64,000 nt of DNA from Saccharothrix syringae (GTDB lineage: Bacteria; Actinomycetota; Actinomycetes; Mycobacteriales; Pseudonocardiaceae). Below are positions 19,426 through 28,500 of the stretch, piece by piece (position 1 is the stretch's first letter; every line of letters begins with the position of its first letter). Position numbers and translations under genes: made by a program. The stretch lies in assembly GCF_009498035.1 (NCBI RefSeq), contig NZ_CP034550.1, forward strand, positions 248,001-312,000, in the 5' to 3' direction. A model generated the notes under the pieces. It made no database searches. It saw only the letters and a list, made by a program, of their open reading frames with translations, and had not been told where the DNA came from.

Positions 19426-20504
19426 GCGGCGCGGGCGGGACGTCGGGCCCGGTGCTGGCCCTGGTGGGCGCCACCGGCGCGGTCGGCACCGTGATGATCG
19501 ACATCATCAACGGCCGGGAGTCCGTGCCGTGGGGCGAGATCCGGCTGGTCGCCTCGCCGCGGTCGGCGGGCAAGAAGATCGTCGTGCGCGGCGAGGAGCT
19601 GACCGTCCGGGCGTTGGCGCCCGAGGTGTTCGACGGCGTGGACGTGGCCATGTTCGACGTGCCGGACGCGGTGTCGGCGCAGTGGGCGCCCATCGCGGCC
19701 GAGCGCGGCGCGGTGGCGGTGGACAACTCGGCGGCGTTCCGGATGGACCCCGAGGTGCCCCTGGTGGTGCCCGAGGTCAACGCGGACGAGGTGGCCGAGC
19801 GGCCCAAGGGCATCATCGCCAACCCGAACTGCACCACGCTGTCGATGATGGCCGCGCTGGGTGCGCTGCACCGCGAGTTCGAGCTGCGCGAGCTGGTCGT
19901 GGCCTCGTACCAGGCGGCGTCCGGCGGCGGCCAGGAGGCCATCGACCGGCTGCACGCCGAGACCGCGGCGGTGGCGGGCAAGGGCGTCGGCGTCCGGGCG
20001 GGCGACGTGCGCGAGGTGCTGGAGGCCGCGGGCCTGCCGGTGTCCGAGTCGCCGTTCCCCGCGCCGCTGGCGCTGAACGTCGTGCCGTGGGCGGGCTCCC
20101 TCAAGGACGACGGGTGGACCAGCGAGGAGCTGAAGGTCCGCAACGAGTCCCGCAAGATCCTGGGCATCCCGGACCTGAAGGTGTCCGCGACCTGCGTGCG
20201 CGTGCCCGTGGTGACCACGCACTCGCTGGCCGTGCACGCCACGTTCGCCCGCGAGGTGACCGTGGCGCGGGCGCACGAGATCTTCGCCGCGCAGCCCACC
20301 ATCGTGCTCGTGGACGACCCGGAGCAGAAGCGGTTCCCGACGCCCGCGGACGTGGTGGGCGAGGACCCCACCTACGTCGGCCGCGTCCGGCAGGCGCTGG
20401 ACTTCCCGAACACGCTGGACTTCTTCGTGTGCGGCGACAACCTCCGCAAGGGCGCGGCGCTGAACACCTACGAGATCGCCGAGGAGCTGGCGACCCGGCT
20501 GTAG
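19422..20504 (+). CDS. asd: Aspartate-semialdehyde dehydrogenase
   Basis: Reduces aspartyl phosphate to the semialdehyde, the step after Ask. The 360-residue protein has the N-terminal NADP motif [16 protein letters not shown], the active-site Cys in NPNCTT (about residue 133), and [12 protein letters not shown]. The C-terminal segment [21 protein letters not shown] carries the conserved substrate-binding R and catalytic His. The ATG overlaps the ask stop (ATGA), giving a two-gene operon closed by a hairpin. Confidence 0.98.
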   Translation: MSGAGGTSGPVLALVGATGAVGTVMIDIINGRESVPWGEIRLVASPRSAGKKIVVRGEELTVRALAPEVFDGVDVAMFDVPDAVSAQWAPIAAERGAVAVDNSAAFRMDPEVPLVVPEVNADEVAERPKGIIANPNCTTLSMMAALGALHREFELRELVVASYQAASGGGQEAIDRLHAETAAVAGKGVGVRAGDVREVLEAAGLPVSESPFPAPLALNVVPWAGSLKDDGWTSEELKVRNESRKILGIPDLKVSATCVRVPVVTTHSLAVHATFAREVTVARAHEIFAAQPTIVLVDDPEQKRFPTPADVVGEDPTYVGRVRQALDFPNTLDFFVCGDNLRKGAALNTYEIAEELATRL

Positions 20505-20520
20505 TCGCGGGCCGTGCCGC

Positions 20521-20558
20521 CGACCGCCCCCTGACCTGATCGGGTCGGGGGGCGGTCG
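20521..20558 (+). terminator. Terminator hairpin of ask-asd
   Basis: A 16-bp stem (20521-20536 with 20543-20558, starting CGACCGCCCC) with one G-U pair and a 6-nt loop, 16 bp after the asd stop; the following sequence is CGTTCTGT. Confidence 0.85.
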
Positions 20559-20565
20559 CGTTCTG

Positions 20566-20571
20566 TAGGTT
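20566..20571 (+). promoter_or_regulatory. -10 element (TAGGTT), leaderless
   Basis: TAGGTT ends 7 nt before ATG 20579 with no Shine-Dalgarno, directly after the ask-asd terminator. Confidence 0.65.
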
Positions 20572-20578
20572 CTCGGCC

Positions 20579-22012
20579 ATGGCTGAGGTGGTGCTCGCGA
20601 TCGACCTGGGTACGACGGCGACGAAGGTCATCGCGGTCGACCGCCGCGCGGGCGTGGTGGCGTCGGCGGAGCACGGCTACCCGATGCGCACCACGCCGTC
20701 CGGCGAGGCGACCCACGACCCGGGTGAGGTGCTGAACGCGGCGCTGACCGGGTTGCGCGAGGTCGCCGCCCTGGGGCACGACGTGCGCGCGCTCGCGCTG
20801 ACCGGCGCCATGCACACGCTGCTCGGCCTGGACGCCTCCGGCCGCCCGGTGACGCCGTCGCTGAGCTGGGCCGACAACCGCGCCGTCGAGCAGACCGCCC
20901 GGCTGCGCGGCACGCCCGAGGGCGCGGCCCTGCACCAGGCCACCGGCACCCCCGTGCACACGATGTCCCCGCTGGTCAAGCTGGCGTGGTTCGCCGAGCA
21001 GGGGTTCACCGCCGACCGGTGGTGCGGGCTGAAGGACTTCGTCGCGGCCAGGCTGACCGGTCGGCTGGCCACCGAGCACTCGTCCGGCTCGGCCACCGGC
21101 CTGATGGACCTGCGGACCCTGGCCTGGCACCCGGGCGCGCTGGAGTACGCGCGGGTGACCGCGGGCCGGCTGCCCGAGCTGCACGCGCCCACCGACTGGT
21201 TCCCGCTGGTCCTGGACGTGCCGGGGGTGGTCCGCGGCACCCCGGTGGTGCTCGGCGGCGGCGACGGCCCGCTGGCCAACCTCGGCGTCGGCGCGGTGGT
21301 GCCCGGCGTGGCGGCGGTGTCCCTGGGCACCAGCGGCGCGCTGCGCGTGGTCCGCGACCAGCCGGGCGTGGACGCCCTGGGGCGGGTGTTCTGCTACGCC
21401 GTCGCCGACGGCCTGTGGGTGCTCGGCGGCGCGGTGAGCAACGGCGGGGTGGTCGCGCAGTGGGCCGCGGAGGCGTTCGGGGCCGACGTGGGGACGCTGC
21501 TGGAGGAGGCCGCGGGCGTGCCGGTGGGCGCGGCGGGCGTGACCGCGCTGCCGTACCTGCTGGGCGAGCGCGCGCCGTGGTGGGACCCGGACGCGTCATC
21601 GGCCGTGGTCGGGCTGCGGCGCGAGCACGGGCGCGCCGAGGTGACCCGGGCGCTGGTCGAGGGCGTGGCGCAGCAGTTGGCGCTGGTGCTGGACGCGGTG
21701 CGGTCGGTGGCGGGCGTGCACGCGGTGCGGGTGACCGGCGGCGCGTTCCGCAGCGACCTGTGGGCGACCGTGCTGGCCTCGGCGCTGGGGCTGCGCCTGG
21801 AGGTCGCCGAGGACAGCGAGGGCTCGGGCGTCGGCGCGGCGCTGCTGGCGTGGCGGGCGCTGGGCGAGTTGCCGTCGCTGACCGCCGCGGCGGACCTGGT
21901 CGTGCCGACCAGGGCGGTCGAGCCGGACGCGGCGGCGGTGGAGCACTACGCCCGCGCGCGCCCGGCCGTCGAACGCCTCTACCGCGCGCTGCGGGAGCTG
22001 GTCGGGAGCTGA
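20579..22012 (+). CDS. FGGY-family carbohydrate kinase, gluconokinase-like
   Basis: A 477-residue sugar kinase: N-terminal phosphate motif AIDLGTTATKVIAVD, TGAMHTLLGLDASGRPV and SLSWADNRA (substrate-side motifs of gluconokinase/xylulokinase), adenosine segment VSLGTSGALRVV, YLLGERAPWWDPDA, and the C-terminal RVTGGAFRSDLW. The GERAPWWD motif favours gluconate as substrate. No gluconate permease or GntR regulator adjoins it, so the physiological context is unclear. Its last 34 bp overlap a convergent MFS gene. Confidence 0.88.
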   Translation: MAEVVLAIDLGTTATKVIAVDRRAGVVASAEHGYPMRTTPSGEATHDPGEVLNAALTGLREVAALGHDVRALALTGAMHTLLGLDASGRPVTPSLSWADNRAVEQTARLRGTPEGAALHQATGTPVHTMSPLVKLAWFAEQGFTADRWCGLKDFVAARLTGRLATEHSSGSATGLMDLRTLAWHPGALEYARVTAGRLPELHAPTDWFPLVLDVPGVVRGTPVVLGGGDGPLANLGVGAVVPGVAAVSLGTSGALRVVRDQPGVDALGRVFCYAVADGLWVLGGAVSNGGVVAQWAAEAFGADVGTLLEEAAGVPVGAAGVTALPYLLGERAPWWDPDASSAVVGLRREHGRAEVTRALVEGVAQQLALVLDAVRSVAGVHAVRVTGGAFRSDLWATVLASALGLRLEVAEDSEGSGVGAALLAWRALGELPSLTAAADLVVPTRAVEPDAAAVEHYARARPAVERLYRALRELVGS

Positions 22013-23175
22013 TCCACCGCCGGCGCGGCGCGCCGGTCCAGCAGCACCACGGCCAGCGCGATCGCCACCGCGCCCGCGCCCGCCGCGGCGAAGCCCCAGC
22101 CCGGGGCGGAGTGGTCGATCACGAAACCGGTCAGCGGCTGCCCCAGCGCCACGCCCAGCGTGAACGCCGACCCCTGCAACCCGATCGCCATGCCCCGCGC
22201 GGACGCCGGGGCGTGCCGGGTGATCGCCTCGCCGGTCGCGGTGATCGTGGGCGCGCACAGGAAGTTGGTCGGCACCAGGGCGAGCGCCAGCAGCCACGGC
22301 GAGGAGTCGAACAGGCCGATCGGCACGGCCAGCAGCCCCATGCCGCCCATCAGCGCCCACAGCGGCGGCACGCGCGGCAGGCCGCCGTAGACGAAGCCGC
22401 CGACCAGCGACGCCACGCACATCACCGCGACCACCGCGCCCGTCCACGCGGTCAGGCCGAGCCCGCGCATGGACGCCACCACCGACACCTCGACCCCGGA
22501 CAGCACGAACGTGGCGCCGCCCGCGCTGATCAGCACGCCCAGCAGTCGGCCGTCGAGCCACTGCCGGACCGGCACCCGCTCGCGGCTCTCGCCCTCGGAG
22601 CGGACCGGCGGGTCGACCGCCCACAGCGCCACGCCGGTGAGCACCATGGCCGCGCCGATGGTCCACATCGCGCCGCGGCTGGTGACCTGGGTGGTCAGCG
22701 CCACGCCCAGCGCGGGGCCGGCCATGAAGGCGACCTCGACGGCCATCGAGTCCATCGCCAGCGCGCTGCGCCTGCTCGACTCCGGCACCAGGGCGGTGAG
22801 CACCTGCCTGCCCAGCTGCATCACCGGCATGGCGGTGATGCCCGCGAGGAAGCAGCTGACCAGCAGCACCGGGTAGGCCAGCAGCGGCCCGGTGGCCCAG
22901 AACACGCCCTCGGTGACCACGGACAGCGCGATCATCGCGCGCAGCCCGCGCCGGTCCACGAGGCGCCCCATCAGCGGCGAGCCGACGGCCATGCCGATGG
23001 TGCTGACCGCGCCGACCAGGCCCGCGGCGCCGTAGCCGCGCTCCAGGCCGAGCAGGACGTGCATGGTGACCGTCATGCCCGCCGCCGTCGCGGGTATGCG
23101 CGCGACCAGCATGAACAGCATGAGCCCGGGCACGCGCGGGGTCCGCAGGACGGCGAGGTAGTTAGCGACGTTCAC
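21979..23175 (-). CDS. MFS transporter
   Basis: A 398-residue major facilitator with about 12 membrane helices. The loop 2-3 motif GSPLMGRLVDRRGLRAMI (family motif A) is clear, and the second half repeats the fold (PLTGFVIDHSAPGWGFAAAGAGA). The type resembles drug or metabolite exporters and is distantly similar to the MFS protein at 47755-48993. The GTG start lies 84 bp from the divergent Fur-family gene; no strong ribosome site is seen. Substrate unknown. Confidence 0.9.
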   Translation of the reverse strand: MNVANYLAVLRTPRVPGLMLFMLVARIPATAAGMTVTMHVLLGLERGYGAAGLVGAVSTIGMAVGSPLMGRLVDRRGLRAMIALSVVTEGVFWATGPLLAYPVLLVSCFLAGITAMPVMQLGRQVLTALVPESSRRSALAMDSMAVEVAFMAGPALGVALTTQVTSRGAMWTIGAAMVLTGVALWAVDPPVRSEGESRERVPVRQWLDGRLLGVLISAGGATFVLSGVEVSVVASMRGLGLTAWTGAVVAVMCVASLVGGFVYGGLPRVPPLWALMGGMGLLAVPIGLFDSSPWLLALALVPTNFLCAPTITATGEAITRHAPASARGMAIGLQGSAFTLGVALGQPLTGFVIDHSAPGWGFAAAGAGAVAIALAVVLLDRRAAPAVDQLPTSSRSAR

Positions 23176-23217
23176 GAGTTCATCTTCGCCCGACGGGGCA
23201 AGTCTTTAACAGTTCGC

Positions 23218-23238
23218 TTTCTTGACTGACTCAAGAAA
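23218..23238. promoter_or_regulatory. Fur-family operator upstream of the fur-katA pair
   Basis: TTTCTTGA-CTGAC-TCAAGAAA is a perfect palindrome with 8-bp arms. It overlaps a TTGACT -35-like hexamer and lies 21 bp before the regulator's ATG. It closely resembles the AT-rich FurA box known upstream of mycobacterial furA-katG, supporting autoregulation. Confidence 0.8.
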
Positions 23239-23259
23239 ACGTGGTGAACTGGCTGGGCC

Positions 23260-23682
23260 ATGACCCCAGGACCACGTGAACTGCTCAAGGGCGCCGGGCT
23301 GCGCGTCACCGCACCCCGGCTCGCGGTGCTCGACTGGCTCGCCGAGCACCCCCACGCGACGGCCGACCAGGTCGCCGAGGGGGTGCGGGCCAGGCTGGGC
23401 GCGGTGTCCACGCAGGCCGTCTACGACGTGCTGCACGCGTGCGCCCGGACCGGGTTGTTGCGCCGGATCGAGCCCGCCGGTCACCCGGCGCGCTACGAGA
23501 CGCGGACCGGCGACAACCACCACCACCTCGTGTGCCGGGCCTGCGGCCGGACCAGGGACGTCGACTGCGTCCACGGTGCCGCGCCCTGCCTGGAACCGTC
23601 GTCCACCGGCGGGTTCACCGTGGACGAGGCGGAGGTCCTGTTCTGGGGTCTGTGCCCGGACTGCCAGGGCGCCCCGGGCTGA
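23260..23682 (+). CDS. Fur-family peroxide-type regulator (FurA/CatR-like)
   Basis: A 140-residue metal-dependent repressor: winged helix ([40 protein letters not shown]), the histidine metal site [13 protein letters not shown], and a second CxxC (CPDC) near the C terminus for structural zinc. Placement 60 bp before a catalase gene matches CatR/FurA regulators that repress catalase until oxidised by peroxide. It probably binds the palindrome just upstream. Both it and the catalase appear to be in one operon. Confidence 0.92.
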   Translation: MTPGPRELLKGAGLRVTAPRLAVLDWLAEHPHATADQVAEGVRARLGAVSTQAVYDVLHACARTGLLRRIEPAGHPARYETRTGDNHHHLVCRACGRTRDVDCVHGAAPCLEPSSTGGFTVDEAEVLFWGLCPDCQGAPG

Positions 23683-23741
23683 CCGGGACCCCCGGCCGGC
23701 GAGGGCGCCGACTGCCGCACCCCACAGAAGGAGCTGGAAGC

Positions 23742-25190
23742 GTGACCCAAGCGCGTCACACCACGAACAACGCGGGCATCCCGGTCGCGAGCGACGACCA
23801 CTCGCTGACCCTCGGCGCCAACGGTCCCATCCTGCTGCAGGACCACTACCTGATCGAGAAGAACGCGCAGTTCAACCGCGAGCGCGTGCCGGAGCGGGTC
23901 GTGCACGCCAAGGGCGGCGGCGCGTTCGGCCGCTTCGAGACCACCGAGGACGTCAGCCGCTTCACCAAGGCGGCGCTGTTCCAGCCGGGCGTGGCGACCG
24001 AGGTGCTGCTGCGCTTCTCCACCGTCGCCGGTGAGCTGGGCTCGCCCGACACCTGGCGCGACCCGCGCGGGTTCGCGCTGAAGTTCTACACCACGCAGGG
24101 CAACTACGACCTCGTCGGCAACAACACGCCGGTGTTCTTCTTGCGCGACCCGATCAAGTTCCCCGACTTCATCCGGTCGCAGAAGCGCCGCGCCGACACC
24201 GGGCGCCGCGACCACGACATGCAGTGGGACTTCTGGACGCTGCGGCCCGAGACCGCCCACCAGGTGACCTGGCTGATGGGCGACCGGGGCATCCCCCGGA
24301 CGTGGCGCCACCAGAACGGCTACGGCTCGCACACCTACCTGTGGGAGAACGCGGCCGGTGAGAAGTTCTGGGTCAAGTACCACTTCAAGACCGACCAGGG
24401 GATCGAGAACCTGACCTCGGAGGAGGCCGCCAGGATCGCCGGCGAGGACGCCGACGCGCACCGGGCCGACCTGTGGCACGCCATCGAGCGGGGCGAGTTC
24501 CCGTCCTGGACGCTGTACGTGCAGGTCATGCCTTACGCGGACGCGGCGACCTACCGGTTCAACCCGTTCGACCTGACCAAGGTGTGGCCGCACGGCGACT
24601 ACCCGCTGGTCAAGGTCGGCAGGCTGGTGCTCGACCGCAACCCGTCCGACTACTTCGCCGAGATCGAGCAGGCGGCGTTCGAGCCGACCAACCTGGTGCC
24701 CGGGATCGGGGCTTCGCCCGACCGGATGCTGGTGGGGCGGATGTTCTCCTACCCGGACGCGCACCGGTACCGCATCGGGGCCAACTACAACGAGCTGCCG
24801 GTGAACCGGCCCAAGTCGCCGGTCCACTCGTACTCCAAGGACGGGGCCATGCGGTTCGGCCGCGCTTCCGATCCGGTGTACGCGCCCAACTCCTACGGTG
24901 GGCCGCACGCCTCCTCCGAGGCTGCCGGGGAGGTCACCACGACTTACGGGGTCGAGGACGACGTCGTGCGGTCGGCTTACAAGCTGCACGCCGAGGACGA
25001 CGACTGGGGGCAGGCGGGGACCCTGATCCGGGAGGTCATGGACTCGGGGCAGCGGGAGCGTCTGGTCCGGACCGTCGTCGCCCACCTGTCCAACGGGGTC
25101 AGTGGGCCGGTGCTGGAGCGGGCGTTCGAGTACTGGCGCTCCATCGACAAGGAGACCGGCGACAAGATCGCGTCCGCCTTCGCCGGCTGA
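23742..25190 (+). CDS. katA: Monofunctional haem catalase
   Basis: Breaks down hydrogen peroxide. The 482-residue small-subunit catalase has the active-site His segment [13 protein letters not shown] (about residues 52-64), the Asn segment [19 protein letters not shown], and the proximal haem Tyr motif [19 protein letters not shown]-binding type residues lie in the WTLYVQVMP region. The GTG start has AAGGAG 8 nt upstream; the longer frame overlaps the Fur gene in another frame. It is controlled most likely by the upstream regulator. Confidence 0.97.
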   Translation: MTQARHTTNNAGIPVASDDHSLTLGANGPILLQDHYLIEKNAQFNRERVPERVVHAKGGGAFGRFETTEDVSRFTKAALFQPGVATEVLLRFSTVAGELGSPDTWRDPRGFALKFYTTQGNYDLVGNNTPVFFLRDPIKFPDFIRSQKRRADTGRRDHDMQWDFWTLRPETAHQVTWLMGDRGIPRTWRHQNGYGSHTYLWENAAGEKFWVKYHFKTDQGIENLTSEEAARIAGEDADAHRADLWHAIERGEFPSWTLYVQVMPYADAATYRFNPFDLTKVWPHGDYPLVKVGRLVLDRNPSDYFAEIEQAAFEPTNLVPGIGASPDRMLVGRMFSYPDAHRYRIGANYNELPVNRPKSPVHSYSKDGAMRFGRASDPVYAPNSYGGPHASSEAAGEVTTTYGVEDDVVRSAYKLHAEDDDWGQAGTLIREVMDSGQRERLVRTVVAHLSNGVSGPVLERAFEYWRSIDKETGDKIASAFAG

Positions 25191-25305
25191 ACTCCGGCGC
25201 CTGCTTTTGCTGGGGCTTTCGTCGGGCGGGTTTCCGGCGGGTTTTGTTGAGTGCTCTCGCCGGGTGATCCCCGGCGAGTGAGGTCTGGCGAGTGCCCTGC
25301 CAGGG

Positions 25306-25342
25306 GAGGCCGCCCGGTTCCGCTACCGGGCGGCCTCTTTTT
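25306..25342 (+). terminator. Rho-independent terminator of katA
   Basis: A perfect 12-bp stem (25306-25317 with 25326-25337, GAGGCCGCCCGG), an 8-nt loop and five T residues (25338-25342). Confidence 0.95.
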
Positions 25343-25370
25343 GCTCGTTCCCCCTGGGTGTCGTCCGGCT

Positions 25371-25496
25371 CGATTTGACATGGGGCCCTTACGAGCACCG
25401 GAGGCAGGCCGCAGCCGACAGGCACGGCGGGGAAAAGCGTCCCGCCGAGCCTGCCGGCTCCGACCAGCCTATGGCACTCGAACCCATGTCAAATCG
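25371..25496. repeat. 126-bp imperfect palindrome with perfect 14-bp ends
   Basis: The ends CGATTTGACATGGG (25371-25384) and its complement (25483-25496) are perfect. Inside, further blocks pair in register, including GAG, CC, AGGC, AGCCG and CAGGC, down to an inner CGGCGGG stem around a loop GAAAAGCGT near 25433. This could be a MITE-like element or a large structured RNA. No U-tract or ORF is present. Confidence 0.75.
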
Positions 25497-25533
25497 GGCC
25501 TCGTCGGCCCCCACCGGCCCCAGCCCCCTCCCG

Positions 25534-25709
25534 GCGTGTCATGCGTTGGGGTCGGGCGAGTCATGCGTTCAAACCGCGCGAGTCGAACCTTCAGACCCGT
25601 CGTGTCGAACGTTCCGGGCCCCCGAGTTCTACGTTCAGCACCGGCGTGTCCTCCACTCGGACACCGCGTGTCCTCCACTCCGGCACCGCGTGTCCTCCAG
25701 TCGTGCAGG
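25534..25709. repeat. Phased array of eight degenerate 22-bp units
   Basis: Eight units of exactly 22 bp fill 176 bp without gap. Each begins near GCGTGTC or GCGAGTC, followed by a variable core: ATGCGTT (units 1-2), GAACCTT or GAACGTT (3-4), CTACGTT (5), CTCCACT (6-7), CTCCAGT (8). Unit 6 contains the dyad GTGTC-N9-GACAC. The same unit recurs at 60313-60443. Confidence 0.9.
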
Positions 25710-25712
25710 GGG

Positions 25713-26780
<1,068 letters not shown>

Positions 26781-26787
26781 GAGACGC

Positions 26788-26793
26788 AGGTTA
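26788..26793 (-). promoter_or_regulatory. -10 element (TAACCT), leaderless
   Basis: TAACCT on the minus strand ends 7 nt before the esterase ATG; no Shine-Dalgarno is present. Confidence 0.65.
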
Positions 26794-26860
26794 CTCGTCG
26801 GTAAGGCGGTGTGCGAGGAATTGGACCTCCAGCTAGGTGGAGGTGGCAGGATCGGTTGCC

Positions 26861-27421
26861 ATGACGGTCACCGTGGTGGGCATCGGCGGGTCGCTCCGCC
26901 CCAGTTCGCAGTCCGAGCGCGCCCTGCGCATCGCGCTGGAGGGGGCGGCGGAGGCGGGGGCGAAGACCGTCGAGGTCTCCGGGCCGGACCTGGTGCTGCC
27001 GTTCTACGACCCCTCGGTGCCCGATCGGCCGGACAACGCCCGTCGGCTCGTCGAGGCGCTGCGCGCGGCCGACGGGGTGGTGCTGGTCTCGCCCGGCTAC
27101 CACGGCACGGTGTCCGGGCTGGTCAAGAACGCCCTGGACTACGTCGAGGACCTGCGCGAGGACGGCCGGCCCTACCTGGACGGCCGGGCGGTGGGCTGCG
27201 TGGCCACGGCCCTGGGCTGGCAGGCGTCGGTGACCACGTTGACCGCGCTGCGGTCGATCGTGCACGCGCTGCGCGGCTGGCCCACGCCGCTGGGCGCGGC
27301 GGTGAACTCGCGGGAGGTCGACTTCGACGCCGAGGGCGGCTGCTCGGTGCTCTCGGTGGCCGAACAGCTTCACACGATCGGGCGGCAAGTGACGGAGTTC
27401 GCCGTGTCGAGGGCCGGTTGA
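26861..27421 (+). CDS. NADPH-dependent FMN reductase family protein
   Basis: A 186-residue flavodoxin-fold reductase: the FMN phosphate motif GIGGSLRPSSQSERAL at the N terminus, SPGYHGTVSGLVKNALDYVEDL (substrate/flavin contact), and GRAVGCVATALGWQASVTT. The type covers SsuE-like and chromate/azo reductases. ATG 26861 is preferred over GTG 26837 because GCAGGA precedes it by 9 nt. It lies at the head of a stress-related group with Ohr and Dps, so a role in redox defence is plausible but not shown. Confidence 0.9.
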   Translation: MTVTVVGIGGSLRPSSQSERALRIALEGAAEAGAKTVEVSGPDLVLPFYDPSVPDRPDNARRLVEALRAADGVVLVSPGYHGTVSGLVKNALDYVEDLREDGRPYLDGRAVGCVATALGWQASVTTLTALRSIVHALRGWPTPLGAAVNSREVDFDAEGGCSVLSVAEQLHTIGRQVTEFAVSRAG

Positions 27422-27533
27422 GCGGGTAGTTCCGGGGTGGCGTGAGCTGCCGCACCACCCGGTGCGGTTCGGCTTCGGCCGGGTGTTGGACTTGATCGAA
27501 GGACCAACCACCAGCTCAGAGGAGAACATCACC

Positions 27534-27956
27534 ATGCAGGTGCTCTACACGGCGGAAGCGGTCGCGGTCGGGGACGGGCGCGACGGCGAGGTCCGGTCCT
27601 CGGACGGCGTCATCGACGAGCAGCTCGCCACGCCCAAGGAGCTGGGCGGGCCGGGTGGGGACAGGACCAACCCGGAGCAGCTGTTCGCCGCCGGCTACGC
27701 GGCGTGCTTCCACAGCGCGCTGCGGCTCTCCGCCCGCCAGTTGGGCGTGCGCGTCGGCGAGACGACGGTCACCGCGAAGGTGGGCCTCGGCCGTGACGAC
27801 GCGGGCGCGTTCGGGCTGACCGTGGCGCTCGACGTCCACGTCCCGGGCGTCGACCAGGCCACGGCCGACCGGCTGGTCGAGGCGGCGCACCGCGTCTGCC
27901 CGTACTCCAACGCCACGCGCGGCAACATCGAGGTGGCCCTCACCGCCACCGTGTGA
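27534..27956 (+). CDS. ohr: Organic hydroperoxide resistance protein (OsmC/Ohr family)
   Basis: A 140-residue peroxidase that reduces organic hydroperoxides with two cysteines: the first in GYAACFHSALRL, the second in RVCPYSNATRGNI, both at family positions. The N terminus MQVLYTAEAVAVGDGRDGEVRSSDG matches Ohr rather than general OsmC. The ATG has AGAGGAG 9 nt upstream; an upstream extension to 27462 reads through the ribosome site. No OhrR regulator gene is adjacent. Confidence 0.95.
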   Translation: MQVLYTAEAVAVGDGRDGEVRSSDGVIDEQLATPKELGGPGGDRTNPEQLFAAGYAACFHSALRLSARQLGVRVGETTVTAKVGLGRDDAGAFGLTVALDVHVPGVDQATADRLVEAAHRVCPYSNATRGNIEVALTATV

Positions 27957-27973
27957 AGGAGGCGTCAGCACAC

Positions 27974-28450
27974 ATGAGCAACAGCCCGATCACCAGCCCG
28001 CTGTCCGAGTCCGACAAGGCCGCGGTGGGCACCGTCCTGCAGGCCACCCTGGTGGACCTGGTCGACCTGTCGCTGGTGGCCAAGCAGGCGCACTGGAACG
28101 TGGTCGGCAAGAACTTCCGCAGCGTCCACCTCCAGCTCGACGAGCTGGTCACGACGGCGCGGACCTACACCGACGAGGTGGCCGAGCGGGCCGCCGCGCT
28201 GGGCATCTCGCCCAACGGCAAGGCCAGGACGGTCGCCGAGGGCTCGGGCGTGCCCGAGTTCCCGGACGGCTGGCTCAAGGAGGCCGACGTGGTCTCCGCG
28301 GTCGTCACCGCGCTGGCCAAGCTGGTCGAGCGGCTGCGCGCGCGGATCGACGAGACCGACAAGTCCGACCTGGTCACCCAGGACCTGCTGATCGAGATCA
28401 CCAAGAACCTGGAGCAGGCCCACTGGATGTGGCAGGCCCAGCAGGCATGA
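27974..28450 (+). CDS. dps: Dps-family ferritin-like DNA-protection protein
   Basis: A 158-residue mini-ferritin that oxidises and stores iron and can bind DNA. The ferroxidase-site motif is present: KQAHWNVVGKNFRSVHLQLDELV (His, Asp and Glu ligands), with helix LEQAHWMWQAQ at the C terminus. ATG 27974 is used; AAGGAGG overlaps the end of ohr 11 nt upstream. It follows ohr by 17 bp, so both are probably co-transcribed and serve peroxide defence. Confidence 0.95.
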   Translation: MSNSPITSPLSESDKAAVGTVLQATLVDLVDLSLVAKQAHWNVVGKNFRSVHLQLDELVTTARTYTDEVAERAAALGISPNGKARTVAEGSGVPEFPDGWLKEADVVSAVVTALAKLVERLRARIDETDKSDLVTQDLLIEITKNLEQAHWMWQAQQA

Positions 28451-28459
28451 CGGCGGGGT

Positions 28460-28492
28460 GACCCGACCGCCGGTTCGCCCGGCGGTCGGGTC
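28460..28492. terminator. Bidirectional hairpin between dps and the S9 peptidase
   Basis: A perfect 14-bp stem (28460-28473 with 28479-28492, GACCCGACCGCCGG) with a 5-nt loop fills the 50-bp gap between convergent genes. No U-tract. Confidence 0.85.
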
Positions 28493-28500
28493 GGCCCGCC

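Larger units (their letters stand above)
25191..25712. other. 522-bp non-coding region packed with structured elements
   Basis: Between convergent catalase and esterase genes. In order it holds a U-tailed terminator (25306-25342), a 126-bp imperfect palindrome (25371-25496) and a phased 22-bp array (25534-25709) ending 3 bp before the esterase stop codon. No coding frame is convincing: the 22-bp period shifts frame at every unit. Confidence 0.85.

Noticed and set aside
25534..25709. CRISPR array
   Set aside because: There is no conserved repeat separated by unique spacers: the period is only 22 bp and every part of the unit drifts. No cas gene is in the window.
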